Assembly: GCF_041261445.1 (NCBI RefSeq)
Contig: NZ_JBGCCU010000001.1
Coordinates: 186,001 to 250,000 of the forward strand
Source: Catenulispora sp. EB89
Lineage (GTDB): Bacteria; Actinomycetota; Actinomycetes; Streptomycetales; Catenulisporaceae
Length of the DNA: 64,000 bases
Direction of reading: 5' to 3'
In this document: positions 8,321-16,129 of the stretch, one piece after another
Layout of the letters: the number at the start of each line of letters is the position of its first letter
Numbering within the stretch: the stretch's first letter is position 1
Program-made: the position numbers and the translations under genes
The notes under the pieces: model-generated
Told to the model about the DNA's origin: nothing
Database searches by the model: none
What the model saw: only the letters and a program-made list of their open reading frames with translations

Positions 8321-8689
8321 CAGGAAAGACCGATCTGCTGCGAGATCATCGTGAGACGTCGGTGCCGCGCGCGAGCGCGCAGCACCGGATCGACCTACGG
8401 GTGCCTGGAAGCCGGGCAGCCGGACGCCGATGACCTGCCGAGGACACGCACAACCGCGGCCGTGGCGCTACAGCGCTGCGCGGCCGGGGACCCCTGACGG
8501 GTCCGGTGTGTCGTCTCGACGCGATGAACGTCTCAGCTGGTGTACAACGGCCTACCTTTGACGCAGCGGCCCGGTTCGCCGAACTTCGGCCCATCCCGGA
8601 TATCGGCGTAAGCCTAACGCCGGAGGATTTGGCGTGGCCAGCGATTTATTGCGTTGCGCCGCAGTCCCTCGGCGACGAGGCTGCGGTCC
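8321..8689. other. Intergenic region without a supported gene
   Basis: 369 bp between divergent genes. The open frame beginning at 8506 has no family-like features and runs into the next gene out of frame. Small dyads are visible, including GGACCC-N5-GGGTCC around 8489-8505. A TTGACG (about 8558-8563) could be a -35 for the downstream zinc-ribbon gene, but I see no convincing -10. Confidence 0.4.
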
Positions 8690-9307
8690 ATGACCAGACC
8701 CGCCGTCGGCGCGCCGTTGCGACGCTGCGCGGAGTGCGGCGGCTATGAGTACGGCGGTGCGCCTGCGTGTGGCACATGTCGTGAGCTGGTGGACGCCATC
8801 GTCGAAGCAGAATGGTCGCTGTTCCTGGCGCGCTGGAACATCGATGCCGTCGATGCCGCCGAGGAGAAGGCGCTCGCCGAGATGGTCACGGCCGAGCCCG
8901 ACAGGCACGACTGGCGCGTCGTGGACGCCGCCTACGACCGTCTGGCCTGCCCCGAATGCGGCGAGCGGCTGAGCCGGGGACCGGTCGGATGCGCAGCCTG
9001 CGATCTCGCGCACGGCTTCCGCTACGCCGCGATCGAGACGGACCGTCCGGGCGCGCAACCGGGCAACGAACACGGGGTCCGGGTCAACGTCTCGGTCGTA
9101 CGGCGGCCTCAGGTCACATCAGAGGGCGAACTCGTCGCGCGCCGGTTGGTGTTGCCGATGCTCCTGATCGGATGGCTGCTGACCACCGAACAGGCGCAGC
9201 GTGCCAGTACCCTGATCAAGAAGGCGGCTCCGGAAGACCGGGTCCGGGTGACCGAGCAAGCCGTCGCCGAGTGGATCGAGCAGGCCGTCAGCCGATCTCG
9301 ACCGTGA
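8690..9307 (+). CDS. Hypothetical protein with two zinc-ribbon-like CxxC pairs
   Basis: 205 residues. Two similar four-Cys modules lie at about residues 13-30 (CAECGGYEYGGAPACGTC) and 86-103 (CPECGERLSRGPVGCAAC), each with two CxxC pairs about 10 residues apart. A helical C-terminal third follows. I do not recognise the family. Repeated zinc ribbons suggest a protein-protein or nucleic-acid scaffold (inference). ATG 8690 (MTRPAVG) was chosen over an upstream in-frame ATG at 8654. Its 3' end overlaps the convergent DUF6882-like gene by 20 bp. Confidence 0.7.
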   Translation: MTRPAVGAPLRRCAECGGYEYGGAPACGTCRELVDAIVEAEWSLFLARWNIDAVDAAEEKALAEMVTAEPDRHDWRVVDAAYDRLACPECGERLSRGPVGCAACDLAHGFRYAAIETDRPGAQPGNEHGVRVNVSVVRRPQVTSEGELVARRLVLPMLLIGWLLTTEQAQRASTLIKKAAPEDRVRVTEQAVAEWIEQAVSRSRP

Positions 9308-9827
9308 CCGTCCGGGTCCCGCCGTCCTTCGAGGTCAGCGTCACCGGCCCGAAGGTGATGATCGGGATCGCGCCGCCGGTCCCGCCCTTGTGGTACCCGG
9401 TCGCGCGCGTGATCCGCACCGCGACCGCGACCAGCGCGCCGGCCGTGCTGGCGTCGCCGTGCACCTTGGGCTCAATCAGCGCGCGGTGGCCGTGCGCCTG
9501 GCCCCACTCGTGGACGGCCCAGGCGTCGCGGCTCATCTCCGGCAGGACGCTGTCGTTCGCCCAGGCCCACAGCCAGGACTCGGCCTCGGCGTTGAAGCTG
9601 CCGAGGATCTGCGCGGGAGCGGTCGCGATCTTGTCCGGGAACGTCCAGGTGATCAGCCCGGTCCGCTGGTCCAGGTCCCAGCGGTCGGCCGTGCCCAGGC
9701 CCCAGGCCTTGGCGTGCGCGGCGCCGAGCTGCTCGATCATGTCCTCGCCCTGGAGCAGCAGGGTGTTCAGATCCGAGGTCTCGGGCTGTCCCGGCCCGGG
9801 ATCGGTGCCGCCATGGAAAGGTCCCAT
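9288..9827 (-). CDS. DUF6882-like protein
   Basis: 179 residues. The pattern of an aromatic strand around GLITWTF, then AQILGSFN and SWLWAWAN, matches the DUF6882-type family as I recall it. There is no signal peptide and the function is unknown. The start at 9827 lies inside the 3' end of the LLM oxidoreductase gene (61-bp overlap, same strand), so the two are probably co-transcribed and perhaps translationally coupled. An internal ATG at 9740 would avoid most of the overlap but would lose conserved-looking N-terminal helix. Confidence 0.7.
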   Translation of the reverse strand: MGPFHGGTDPGPGQPETSDLNTLLLQGEDMIEQLGAAHAKAWGLGTADRWDLDQRTGLITWTFPDKIATAPAQILGSFNAEAESWLWAWANDSVLPEMSRDAWAVHEWGQAHGHRALIEPKVHGDASTAGALVAVAVRITRATGYHKGGTGGAIPIITFGPVTLTSKDGGTRTVTVEIG

Positions 9828-10774
9828 GCGGCGCAGTCTGCCAGGCGACCGACCAGGGCCGCGACGGCGTCGAGCTGTTCCCGCTGGGCGGACAGGCCGA
9901 TCGCGCCGAGGCGGAGCACCAGGTGGCGTGCCCCGGCGGCGACGTAGCCGCCGAGCCCGGCCGTCACCTGCTCGGCGGTGCCGGTGACGACGGCCTGGAT
10001 GGTCTCCAGGTCGGCGAGCGGCATGCCGTAGTTGGCCCGGGAGTAGCGGTCGAGCTGCGCGCGCCCCGCCGCCTCGTCGGTGTCGACGCGCACCGTCACG
10101 AACAGCGCCGGGGTGACGGCCTCGGCCGAGCGGCCTTCCCGGAGCGCGGTCTCGCGGATCGTCGCCAGACCACTGCGATAGTCGGCGGGATCCGGCGGGT
10201 AGGGCAGCCAGCCGTCGTAGAGCTTGGCCGTGCGCGCCAGGGCCGCAGGCGTCGCGCCGCCCAACCAGATCGGTGGTCCTCCGGCACGGAACGGCTTCGT
10301 CGCCGGCGGCAGGTCGTCGAAGTGGATGAGCTCGCCGTGGAACGCCGTGTCCCCGGCCCAGAGCGCGCGCCACAGCGCCACCGTCTCGTCCAGGCGCCGG
10401 AACCGGCGCTCCCACGGCAGCTCGGACAGCGTGTACATGGGCTGTCCGAACCGCCCCGGGAATCCGGCGCCGACCGCGACCGCCAGCCGGCCGCCGGACA
10501 GCAGGTCGATCGAGGCCAGCGACTGCGCGGCCTGCACCGGCCGCCGCAGGAACGGCAGCAGCGCACCGGTCCCGAGCGTGACGCGCTCGGTCGCCGGGGC
10601 GAGGGCCGCGAGCATGGTCAGCGCCTCGACGCGCGGGCTGATCAGCGAATCGTTGACGAAGAGCGAGGAGAACCCGAGCTGTTCGGCCCGCACCGCCAGC
10701 GCGACGACGTCCCGCGGATCGTCCCCGGATTCCCACTGCGCCTCGCCGGTCGGAAGCAACACACCGATGTCCAT
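9767..10774 (-). CDS. LLM-class (luciferase-like, probably F420-dependent) oxidoreductase
   Basis: 335-residue TIM-barrel flavin or F420-dependent oxidoreductase. MDIGVLLPTGEAQWESGDD leads strand 1, followed by AEQLGFSSLFVNDSL, RVTLGTGALLPFLRRP, GGRLAVAVGAGFPGRFG and PPIWLGGATPAAL, all typical of LLM-class proteins. Substrate unknown. It lies 58 bp downstream of the ECF41 sigma gene on the same strand. ECF41 factors are commonly linked to oxidoreductases, so it is a likely regulon member. A dyad ATTCCC-N4-GGGAAT (10809-10824) lies between the two. The last about 20 residues, downstream of the overlap with the next gene, are poorly conserved in appearance. Confidence 0.9.
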   Translation of the reverse strand: MDIGVLLPTGEAQWESGDDPRDVVALAVRAEQLGFSSLFVNDSLISPRVEALTMLAALAPATERVTLGTGALLPFLRRPVQAAQSLASIDLLSGGRLAVAVGAGFPGRFGQPMYTLSELPWERRFRRLDETVALWRALWAGDTAFHGELIHFDDLPPATKPFRAGGPPIWLGGATPAALARTAKLYDGWLPYPPDPADYRSGLATIRETALREGRSAEAVTPALFVTVRVDTDEAAGRAQLDRYSRANYGMPLADLETIQAVVTGTAEQVTAGLGGYVAAGARHLVLRLGAIGLSAQREQLDAVAALVGRLADCAAWDLSMAAPIPGRDSPRPRI

Positions 10775-10808
10775 GCCCCGATGGTCTCCGGGCGGCTGCG
10801 GCGTCTCA

Positions 10809-10824
10809 ATTCCCGGCAGGGAAT
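10809..10824. promoter_or_regulatory. Dyad between ECF41 sigma and LLM genes
   Basis: ATTCCCGGCAGGGAAT is an inverted repeat with 6-bp arms and a GGCA centre, in the 58-bp gap before the LLM oxidoreductase. It could be an operator for an internal promoter or a weak hairpin. Confidence 0.4.
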
Positions 10825-10832
10825 GACGCAGC

Positions 10833-11729
10833 TCACCGCGCCATCGCGGTCTCCTCCTCGACCCGCGACAGCTTCTCCGGATTGCGGACCACGTAGATCC
10901 CGGTGATCAGGCCGTTCTCGGTGTGCATCGCCACGATCGTGTCGATGACGCCGCCGACCCGCAGGACCACTCCCAGGCCGCCGTTGACGTACGCCGTCTC
11001 CATGGTGACGAGACCAGCCAGATGGGACAGGCCGTCGGCCAGGAACCGGGAAACGACGTCCGCGCCCTGGAGCGGCACCGGCGTGGCCTGCACGACGCCG
11101 CCGCCGTCGCCGATGAAGACGACGTCCGGGGCGAGCAGGTCGAACAGGCTCTGCAGGTCGCCGGTGGAGACCGCCTTCTGGAACGCCTCGGTGGCGCCCA
11201 GGAGCTCGGCCTTGGACGTGACGCCGCGCGGCCGCCGCGCCGCGACGTGGTTGCGGGCCCGGTGCGCGATCTGCCGGACCGCGGCCGGGGTCTTGTCGAC
11301 GGCCTCGGCGATCTCGTCGTACTCCAGACCGAACACGTCGCGCAGCACGAACACCGCGCGCTCGGCGGGCGTCAGCGTCTCCATCACCAGCAGCATCGCC
11401 ATCGAGACGCTGTCGGCCAGCTCCACGTCCTCGGCCACGTCCGGCGCGGTCAACAGCGGCTCGGGCAGCCACGGCCCGACATAGGACTCCTTGCGCCGCC
11501 CGAGTTTCCGCAGCTGGGTCAGCGCCTGCCGGGTGGTGATCCGCACCAGGTACGCCCGCCGGTCCCGCACCGTGTCCAGGTCGACGGTGGTCCAGCGCAG
11601 CCAGGTCTCCTGCAGCACGTCCTCGGCGTCGACGGCCGAGCCCAGCATCTCGTAGGCGACCGTGAACAGCAGGTTGCGATGGGCGACGAAGGTCTCGGTC
11701 GCGGACTGCCCCGACGGTTCCTCACTCAT
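10833..11729 (-). CDS. ECF41-family RNA polymerase sigma factor (SigJ type) with SnoaL-like C-terminal domain
   Basis: 298 residues. Sigma region 2 (about residues 14-80, DAEDVLQETWLRW) and region 4 (about 110-165, FGLEYDEIAEAVDKTPAAVR) are followed by a SnoaL_2-like extension. The three ECF41 signatures are present: WLPEPL in the linker (87-92), DGGG (208-211) and NPEKL (283-287). In ECF41 factors the extension acts as a built-in regulator instead of an anti-sigma factor. The ATG at 11729 (RBS AGGTAGGT) is preferred over an upstream start at 11777, because a probable ECF41 promoter (11770-11795) overlaps that region. Predicted targets are itself, the LLM gene and the AhpD-like gene at 20430. 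Confidence 0.94.
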   Translation of the reverse strand: MSEEPSGQSATETFVAHRNLLFTVAYEMLGSAVDAEDVLQETWLRWTTVDLDTVRDRRAYLVRITTRQALTQLRKLGRRKESYVGPWLPEPLLTAPDVAEDVELADSVSMAMLLVMETLTPAERAVFVLRDVFGLEYDEIAEAVDKTPAAVRQIAHRARNHVAARRPRGVTSKAELLGATEAFQKAVSTGDLQSLFDLLAPDVVFIGDGGGVVQATPVPLQGADVVSRFLADGLSHLAGLVTMETAYVNGGLGVVLRVGGVIDTIVAMHTENGLITGIYVVRNPEKLSRVEEETAMAR

Positions 11730-11769
11730 GACGGCACCTACCTGTTCGCTCGCGAGTACTTTTACACGG

Positions 11770-11795
11770 GACTCCACGAACCGCGCGGTTGTGAC
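11770..11795 (-). promoter_or_regulatory. Candidate ECF41 autoregulatory promoter
   Basis: On the minus strand GTCACA (11795-11790) is followed after exactly 16 bp by AGTC (11773-11770). The described ECF41 promoter is TGTCACA-N16-CGTC, so this matches in all but one base of each box. Transcription would start about 35 nt before ATG 11729. A nearby element at 11806-11827 (GTGACG-TG-CGTCAC plus flank) recurs upstream of the AhpD-like gene at 20327-20348. Confidence 0.6.
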
Positions 11796-11836
11796 GTGCC
11801 CTCAGAGTGACGTGCGTCACATCGGATCGGAAGCGC

Positions 11837-11859
11837 GTTGACCCTGACGCAGGGTCAAC
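11837..11859. promoter_or_regulatory. MerR-type operator upstream of ABC exporter
   Basis: GTTGACCCT-GACGC-AGGGTCAAC is an inverted repeat with perfect 9-bp arms, 18 bp upstream of the ATPase ATG. Its left arm contains a TTGACC -35-like hexamer. Placement of the dyad within the promoter spacer is typical of MerR regulators, and a MerR gene closes this operon. Confidence 0.7.
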
Positions 11860-11876
11860 CTTCCAGCATTGCCGTC

Positions 11877-12815
11877 ATGACGACGACAGCAACCGCCTCC
11901 CCCGCGATCAGCGTCTCCGACCTGCGCAAGTCCTTCGGTGAGAAGGCCGTTCTGAACGGCGTGGACCTCAGCGTCCCGGCCGGGACGGTCTTCGCCCTGC
12001 TCGGCCCGAACGGCGCCGGCAAGACCACGACGGTCCGCATCCTGTCCAGCCTGATCGCCGCCGATGGCGGCCGGGTCTCGGTCGCCGGCCACGACCTGGC
12101 CGAGGCGCCGGAGGCGGTGCGCGCGGCGATCGGGGTGACCGGCCAGTTCTCCGCGGTCGACAACCTGCTGACCGCGCGGGAGAACCTGATCCTGATGGCC
12201 GACCTGTACCGGCTGGGCCGACGCCCCGGCCGGGCCCGCGCCGCGGAGCTGCTGGAGCGCTTCGACCTCACCGACGTCGCCGACAAGCCGCTGTCCACCT
12301 ACTCCGGCGGCCTGCGCCGGCGGCTGGACCTGGCGATGACGCTGGTCGGCGACCCGCGGGTGATCTTCCTCGACGAGCCGACCACCGGCCTGGACCCGCG
12401 CAGCCGCCGTGAGCTGTGGGCCATCGTGCGGGAGCTGGTCGCCGACGGCGTCACGATCCTGCTGACGACGCAGTACCTGGAGGAGGCCGACCAGCTCGCG
12501 GACCGGATCGCGGTGCTGGACGGCGGGCGGATCGTCGCCGAGGGCACGGCCGCGGAGCTGAAGCGGCTGATCCCCGGCGGGCACATCACGCTGCGGTTCG
12601 CCGACCCCGCCCGGCTCACCGCGGCAGCCGTCGCGCTCGGCGCGGACTCCGTCGACGAAGACGCCCTCACCGTGCAGGTCGCGAGCGACGGCGGCTTCGA
12701 CTCGCTACGGACCGTCCTGGACCTGTTGACGTCCGCAGACCTGGCCGCCGAAGAGCTTTCGGTGCACACGCCGGACCTCGACGACGTCTTCCTCGCGCTG
12801 ACCGGCAACGCGTGA
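11877..12815 (+). CDS. ABC transporter ATP-binding protein (DrrA-like exporter)
   Basis: 312-residue ATPase with Walker A GPNGAGKTTT, signature YSGGLRRRLDLAM, Walker B VIFLDEPTTGLD and the H-loop region TTQYLEEADQLADR. The C-terminal extension (about 240-312) matches daunorubicin-resistance (DrrA) type exporters. It powers the permease encoded 44 bp downstream. ATG 11877 (MTTTATA) is preferred; an in-frame upstream start at 11838 lies inside the MerR-type operator. First gene of a three-gene ATPase-permease-MerR operon, probably induced by the exported drug. Confidence 0.94.
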   Translation: MTTTATASPAISVSDLRKSFGEKAVLNGVDLSVPAGTVFALLGPNGAGKTTTVRILSSLIAADGGRVSVAGHDLAEAPEAVRAAIGVTGQFSAVDNLLTARENLILMADLYRLGRRPGRARAAELLERFDLTDVADKPLSTYSGGLRRRLDLAMTLVGDPRVIFLDEPTTGLDPRSRRELWAIVRELVADGVTILLTTQYLEEADQLADRIAVLDGGRIVAEGTAAELKRLIPGGHITLRFADPARLTAAAVALGADSVDEDALTVQVASDGGFDSLRTVLDLLTSADLAAEELSVHTPDLDDVFLALTGNA

Positions 12816-12859
12816 GCCCTGTTCTTCTCCACCCCTTCCACTCGTCTCAGGAGCCTGCC

Positions 12860-13648
12860 ATGACCACCAAGAGCCACACCCTCGCCGACACCCGCACCCT
12901 GCTGCGCCGCAACCTGCGCCACACGATCCGCTACCCCTCGATGACCCTCGGATCGGTCTTCGGCCCGGTCATCATGCTGCTGTTGTTCGTCGGCGTCCTC
13001 GGCAAGACCCTGGGCAAGGGCCTGGCATCCGGGGCACACTCCGGCGGATACATCGGCTACATCGCGCCGGGCATCATCATCACGGCCGTCGCCTCCGGCA
13101 GCATGGCCACCGCGGTCGCGGTCTGCGTGGACATGACCGAGGGGATCGTCGACCGCTTCCGGACCATGCCGATATCGCGGGTCGCGATCCTCGCCGCGCA
13201 CGTCCTCAACAGCGTGGTGACGACAGTGGTGTCGACGGGGGCGGTGATCGTCGCGGCCGTACTGCTCGGCTTCCGGCCGCACGCCTCGGCGCTGGAGTGG
13301 GTGGCGGCCGGCGGCCTGCTGCTGATCCTGAGCATCGCGCTGACGTGGATGGCCGTGGCCATGGGCCTGGTGTCCCCGACGCCGGAAGCCGCCAGCAACG
13401 CGCCGATGCTGATCGTGTTCCTGCCGTTCGTCGGATCCGCGTTCGCGCCGGCCTCGTCGATGCCCGTCGGGGTGCGCCAGTTCGCCGAGTACCAGCCGTT
13501 CACACCGGCCATCGAGACCGTGCGGGGCCTGCTCACCGGCGCGCCGATCGGGCACAACGCGGTGATCTGCCTGGTGTGGTGCGCGGTGATCGCGGCCGGC
13601 GGGTACGCCTGGGCGGTGGCGTCGTTCCGGAAGCCTCAGGCACACTGA
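12860..13648 (+). CDS. ABC-2 type transporter permease (DrrB-like)
   Basis: 262-residue membrane protein with about six transmembrane segments (for example SVFGPVIMLLLFVGVL, GIIITAVASGSMATAVAV, VVSTGAVIVAAVLLG, LLLILSIALTWMAVAMG and a C-terminal VICLVWCAVIAAGGYAW). The pattern EYQPFTPAIETVRGLLTG is characteristic of DrrB/ABC-2 permeases. ATG 12860 has CAGGAG upstream; longer in-frame sequence is the reading-frame shadow of the ATPase gene. Partner of the ATPase at 11877; likely exports a hydrophobic compound. Confidence 0.93.
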   Translation: MTTKSHTLADTRTLLRRNLRHTIRYPSMTLGSVFGPVIMLLLFVGVLGKTLGKGLASGAHSGGYIGYIAPGIIITAVASGSMATAVAVCVDMTEGIVDRFRTMPISRVAILAAHVLNSVVTTVVSTGAVIVAAVLLGFRPHASALEWVAAGGLLLILSIALTWMAVAMGLVSPTPEAASNAPMLIVFLPFVGSAFAPASSMPVGVRQFAEYQPFTPAIETVRGLLTGAPIGHNAVICLVWCAVIAAGGYAWAVASFRKPQAH

Positions 13649-13698
13649 TGGCGCTCATGATCGCGTCCCGGCGGCCGGGCCGGCCCGGGAGGACCCTG

Positions 13699-14451
13699 AT
13701 GCTCACCATCAGCCAGCTCGCCGACTACGTCGGGGTGACGGTGCGGGCCGTGCGGCACTACCACCAGCGCGGCCTGCTCCCCGAGCCGGAGCGGGACCAC
13801 TCGGGCTACCGCCGCTACGACGCGCGGGCGGTGATCGACCTGATCCGGGTCAAGACCCTGGCCGAGGCCGGGGTCCCGCTGGCCCGGATCGAGGAGCTGC
13901 TGGCCGCCGACACCGAGAGCTTCGCCGAGGCGGTCGACGAGATCGACCGCTCGATGCAGGAGCAGATCCGCGAGCTGAAGGAGCGGCGCCGCCGGGTCGC
14001 CCAGCTGGCCTCCGGCGAGCGCCTGTTCCTCCCGCCGGAGATCGCCGAGTACATCGAGGAACTGCGGGCGGCCGGGGTGAGCGAGCGCGGGGTGCTGATG
14101 GAGCGCGACGGCTGGGTGATGCTGGCCGCGGCGTATCCGCAGCTGGCACCGCGCTGGATAGCGCAGAAGCGTGCCGACTTGGACGACCCCGAGTACCGGG
14201 CCTTCTATGTGGTCTACGACCAGGCGCACGACTGGAAAGTCGACGATCCCCGGCTGGAGGCGCTGGCGGACACCATGGTCGAGCGGTTCCGGGCGCAGCT
14301 GGCCGAAGCTGGCGACCAAGCCGACGAACTGCGGATGGAGAAGGTGCTGTCCGTGGAGGAACAGAAGCTGTTCGCGGCGTACGTCAACGACTACTCGCCG
14401 GCCTGGATACGCCTGCACGACATGGTCGGTCGGCGGCTTCAGGCCTCCTGA
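13699..14451 (+). CDS. MerR family regulator with TipAS-like C-terminal domain
   Basis: 250 residues. An N-terminal MerR helix-turn-helix (LTISQLADYVGVTVRAVRHY, then HSGYRRYDARAV) and dimerisation helix (about 75-110) precede a C-terminal all-helical domain (about 150-250) resembling antibiotic-binding TipAS domains. ATG 13699 has GGGAGG at good spacing. An alternative ATG at 13648 overlaps the permease stop (TGATG) and would add 17 Arg-rich residues. Third gene of the exporter operon and the probable ligand of the 9-bp-arm dyad at 11837-11859. Its 3' end overlaps the convergent sigma gene by 13 bp. Confidence 0.92.
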   Translation: MLTISQLADYVGVTVRAVRHYHQRGLLPEPERDHSGYRRYDARAVIDLIRVKTLAEAGVPLARIEELLAADTESFAEAVDEIDRSMQEQIRELKERRRRVAQLASGERLFLPPEIAEYIEELRAAGVSERGVLMERDGWVMLAAAYPQLAPRWIAQKRADLDDPEYRAFYVVYDQAHDWKVDDPRLEALADTMVERFRAQLAEAGDQADELRMEKVLSVEEQKLFAAYVNDYSPAWIRLHDMVGRRLQAS

Positions 14452-15692
14452 CTCCGCCGGACCTCGGCAAGGCGTCTGGTGAGGAACGCGCGCTCGGCTT
14501 CGTTGTCGGTGAGCACCAGAGCTTCCTCATAGGCGGTGACGGCTTCCGGCCACTGCCCCAGCCTTCTGAGAAAGTCAGCGCGGGCCGCGCTGAGATAGCG
14601 GTAGGTCGCCAGCGCGGGCTCGGCGGCCAAGCGGTCGAGGGCGACGAGGCCGGCCTCGGGACCGTCGCGCATTCCGAGGGCCACAGCCTGGTTGAGCTTG
14701 ACGACCGGCGAGGGCCACAGGCGGAGCAGGACGTCGTAGAGGGAGACGATCTCCGACCAGTCGGTCGCTTCGAAGGTGGCGGCTTCCGCGTGGACGGCGG
14801 CGATCGCGGCCTGGACCGCGTAGCGGGTCGGGGGACCGGCGCGAAGGGACTCCGTCAGGAGGTCGATCCCCTCGGTGATCATCTCGCGGTCCCACCACGA
14901 CCGGTCCTGGTCTTCGAGCAGGACGGGACGGCCGTCGTCGTCGGTCCGCGTCGCGCGCCGCGCGTCGATCAGCAGCAGCAGGGCCAGCAGGCCGGCGGGC
15001 TCGGCGACCGGCAGCAGCCGGTGGAGCGTCCGCGCCAAGCCGACCGCGGAGCCGACGAGATCGTCGCGGACCAGCGTCTCCCCGACCGGCGCGTTGCTCC
15101 CGGTGGTGAAGACGAGGTGAACGACGTCGCAGACCGCTGAGACCCGCTCGGGCAGCTCTTCGGCAGTCGGCACGCGATAGGGGATGCGGGCCGCGGCGAT
15201 CTTCTTCTTCGCGCGGGTGATGCGCGCGGCCATGGTGCTCTCCTGGACCAGGAAGGCCCGGGCGACCTCGGCCGTCGACAGGCCGCAGACCAGGCGCAGC
15301 GTGAGGGCGACACGGGCTTCCCTGGAAAGCGCGGGATGGCAGCAGGTGAAGATCAGCCGCAGGGTGTCGTCGGCGACGGCCGGCGGTTCGTCCGCGTCCT
15401 GCGGGTCCGGGGCGGTAGCGGTGGCTTCCTCGACGAGCAGCGGCATCGCGCGCCGCCACACCGATTCGCGCCGCAGCAGGTCGCGGGCCCGGTTGCCGGC
15501 CACCGTGCGCAGCCACGCGGCCGGATGGTCCGGGACGCCGCCCGACGGCCAGGTGCGCAGGGCTTGGGCGTAGGCGTCCTGGACGCATTCCTCGGCGGTG
15601 TCGAGGTCGCGGGTGATGCGGACGGTCGCGGCCAGGACGCCGGCCCAGTGGGCACGGTGAGCGGCCGCGACGGCGTCGCCGGGGGTGCTCAC
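14439..15692 (-). CDS. ECF42-family RNA polymerase sigma factor with TPR-like C-terminal extension
   Basis: 417 residues. Sigma-2 (about 10-75, DTAEECVQDAYAQAL) and sigma-4 (about 110-165, CGLSTAEVARAFLVQESTMA) are followed by a DUF6596/TPR-like extension of about 240 residues with helical repeats such as YRYLSAARADFLRRLGQWPE. This architecture and the adjacent YCII/DGPF gene are diagnostic of ECF42, which lacks an anti-sigma factor and depends on the extension. The GTG start has GAGGAG 8 nt upstream. It lies 40 bp downstream of the YCII gene in the same operon. Confidence 0.94.
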   Translation of the reverse strand: MSTPGDAVAAAHRAHWAGVLAATVRITRDLDTAEECVQDAYAQALRTWPSGGVPDHPAAWLRTVAGNRARDLLRRESVWRRAMPLLVEEATATAPDPQDADEPPAVADDTLRLIFTCCHPALSREARVALTLRLVCGLSTAEVARAFLVQESTMAARITRAKKKIAAARIPYRVPTAEELPERVSAVCDVVHLVFTTGSNAPVGETLVRDDLVGSAVGLARTLHRLLPVAEPAGLLALLLLIDARRATRTDDDGRPVLLEDQDRSWWDREMITEGIDLLTESLRAGPPTRYAVQAAIAAVHAEAATFEATDWSEIVSLYDVLLRLWPSPVVKLNQAVALGMRDGPEAGLVALDRLAAEPALATYRYLSAARADFLRRLGQWPEAVTAYEEALVLTDNEAERAFLTRRLAEVRRSQEA

Positions 15693-15732
15693 CGTGTGTC
15701 TCCTCTCGGGCGTGGTAGCCGTCTCAGCCGTC

Positions 15733-16086
15733 TCAGCCGTGGTGGACGAGCGGCTTGATCTCGACGCCGGAGTGCGCGTGCCGGACTTCCGCCAGCTCCC
15801 GGCTCAGGGCCACGGCCTCGTCGAGATCGGCGGCCTCGATCAGGTAGAAGCCGCCGAGGACTTCCTTCGTCTCCAGGAACGGGCCGTCGGTCACCGCGGG
15901 CGCCTCGCCGTCGCCGCGCAAGGTGGTGGCCGTCGAGGACGGCTCCAGCTGGCCCGAGGCGAGGATCCGGTCGCCGGCCCGCTTCTGGAAGGCGACATGG
16001 CCGGCGTCGATCTCGGCCATGTCCTCCGCGGAGATGGTCTCCCACTGCTGCTCGTCGCCGTAGATGAGGAGCATGTACTTGGACAT
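15733..16086 (-). CDS. YCII/DGPF family protein
   Basis: 117-residue ferredoxin-like YCII-related protein. MSKYMLLIYGDE at the N terminus and the DGPF motif in AVTDGPFLETKEVLGGFY are diagnostic. These proteins are the characteristic partners and transcriptional targets of ECF42 sigma factors; their biochemical role is unresolved. ATG 16086 has AAGGGAA upstream and is preferred to an ATG at 16101. First gene of the YCII-sigma operon. Confidence 0.93.
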   Translation of the reverse strand: MSKYMLLIYGDEQQWETISAEDMAEIDAGHVAFQKRAGDRILASGQLEPSSTATTLRGDGEAPAVTDGPFLETKEVLGGFYLIEAADLDEAVALSRELAEVRHAHSGVEIKPLVHHG

Positions 16087-16129
16087 CGGCGTTCCCTTCA
16101 TGGCGGGCCGGTCTTCGACCCTCTCACTA

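Noticed and set aside
8506-8748. 80-residue frame upstream of the zinc-ribbon gene
   Set aside because: No Shine-Dalgarno or family features; it overlaps the supported gene at 8690 in another frame.
13648-13698. Upstream MerR start overlapping the permease stop
   Set aside because: It would add 17 Arg-rich residues before the normal MerR N terminus; ATG 13699 has a better ribosome site (GGGAGG). It cannot be excluded fully.
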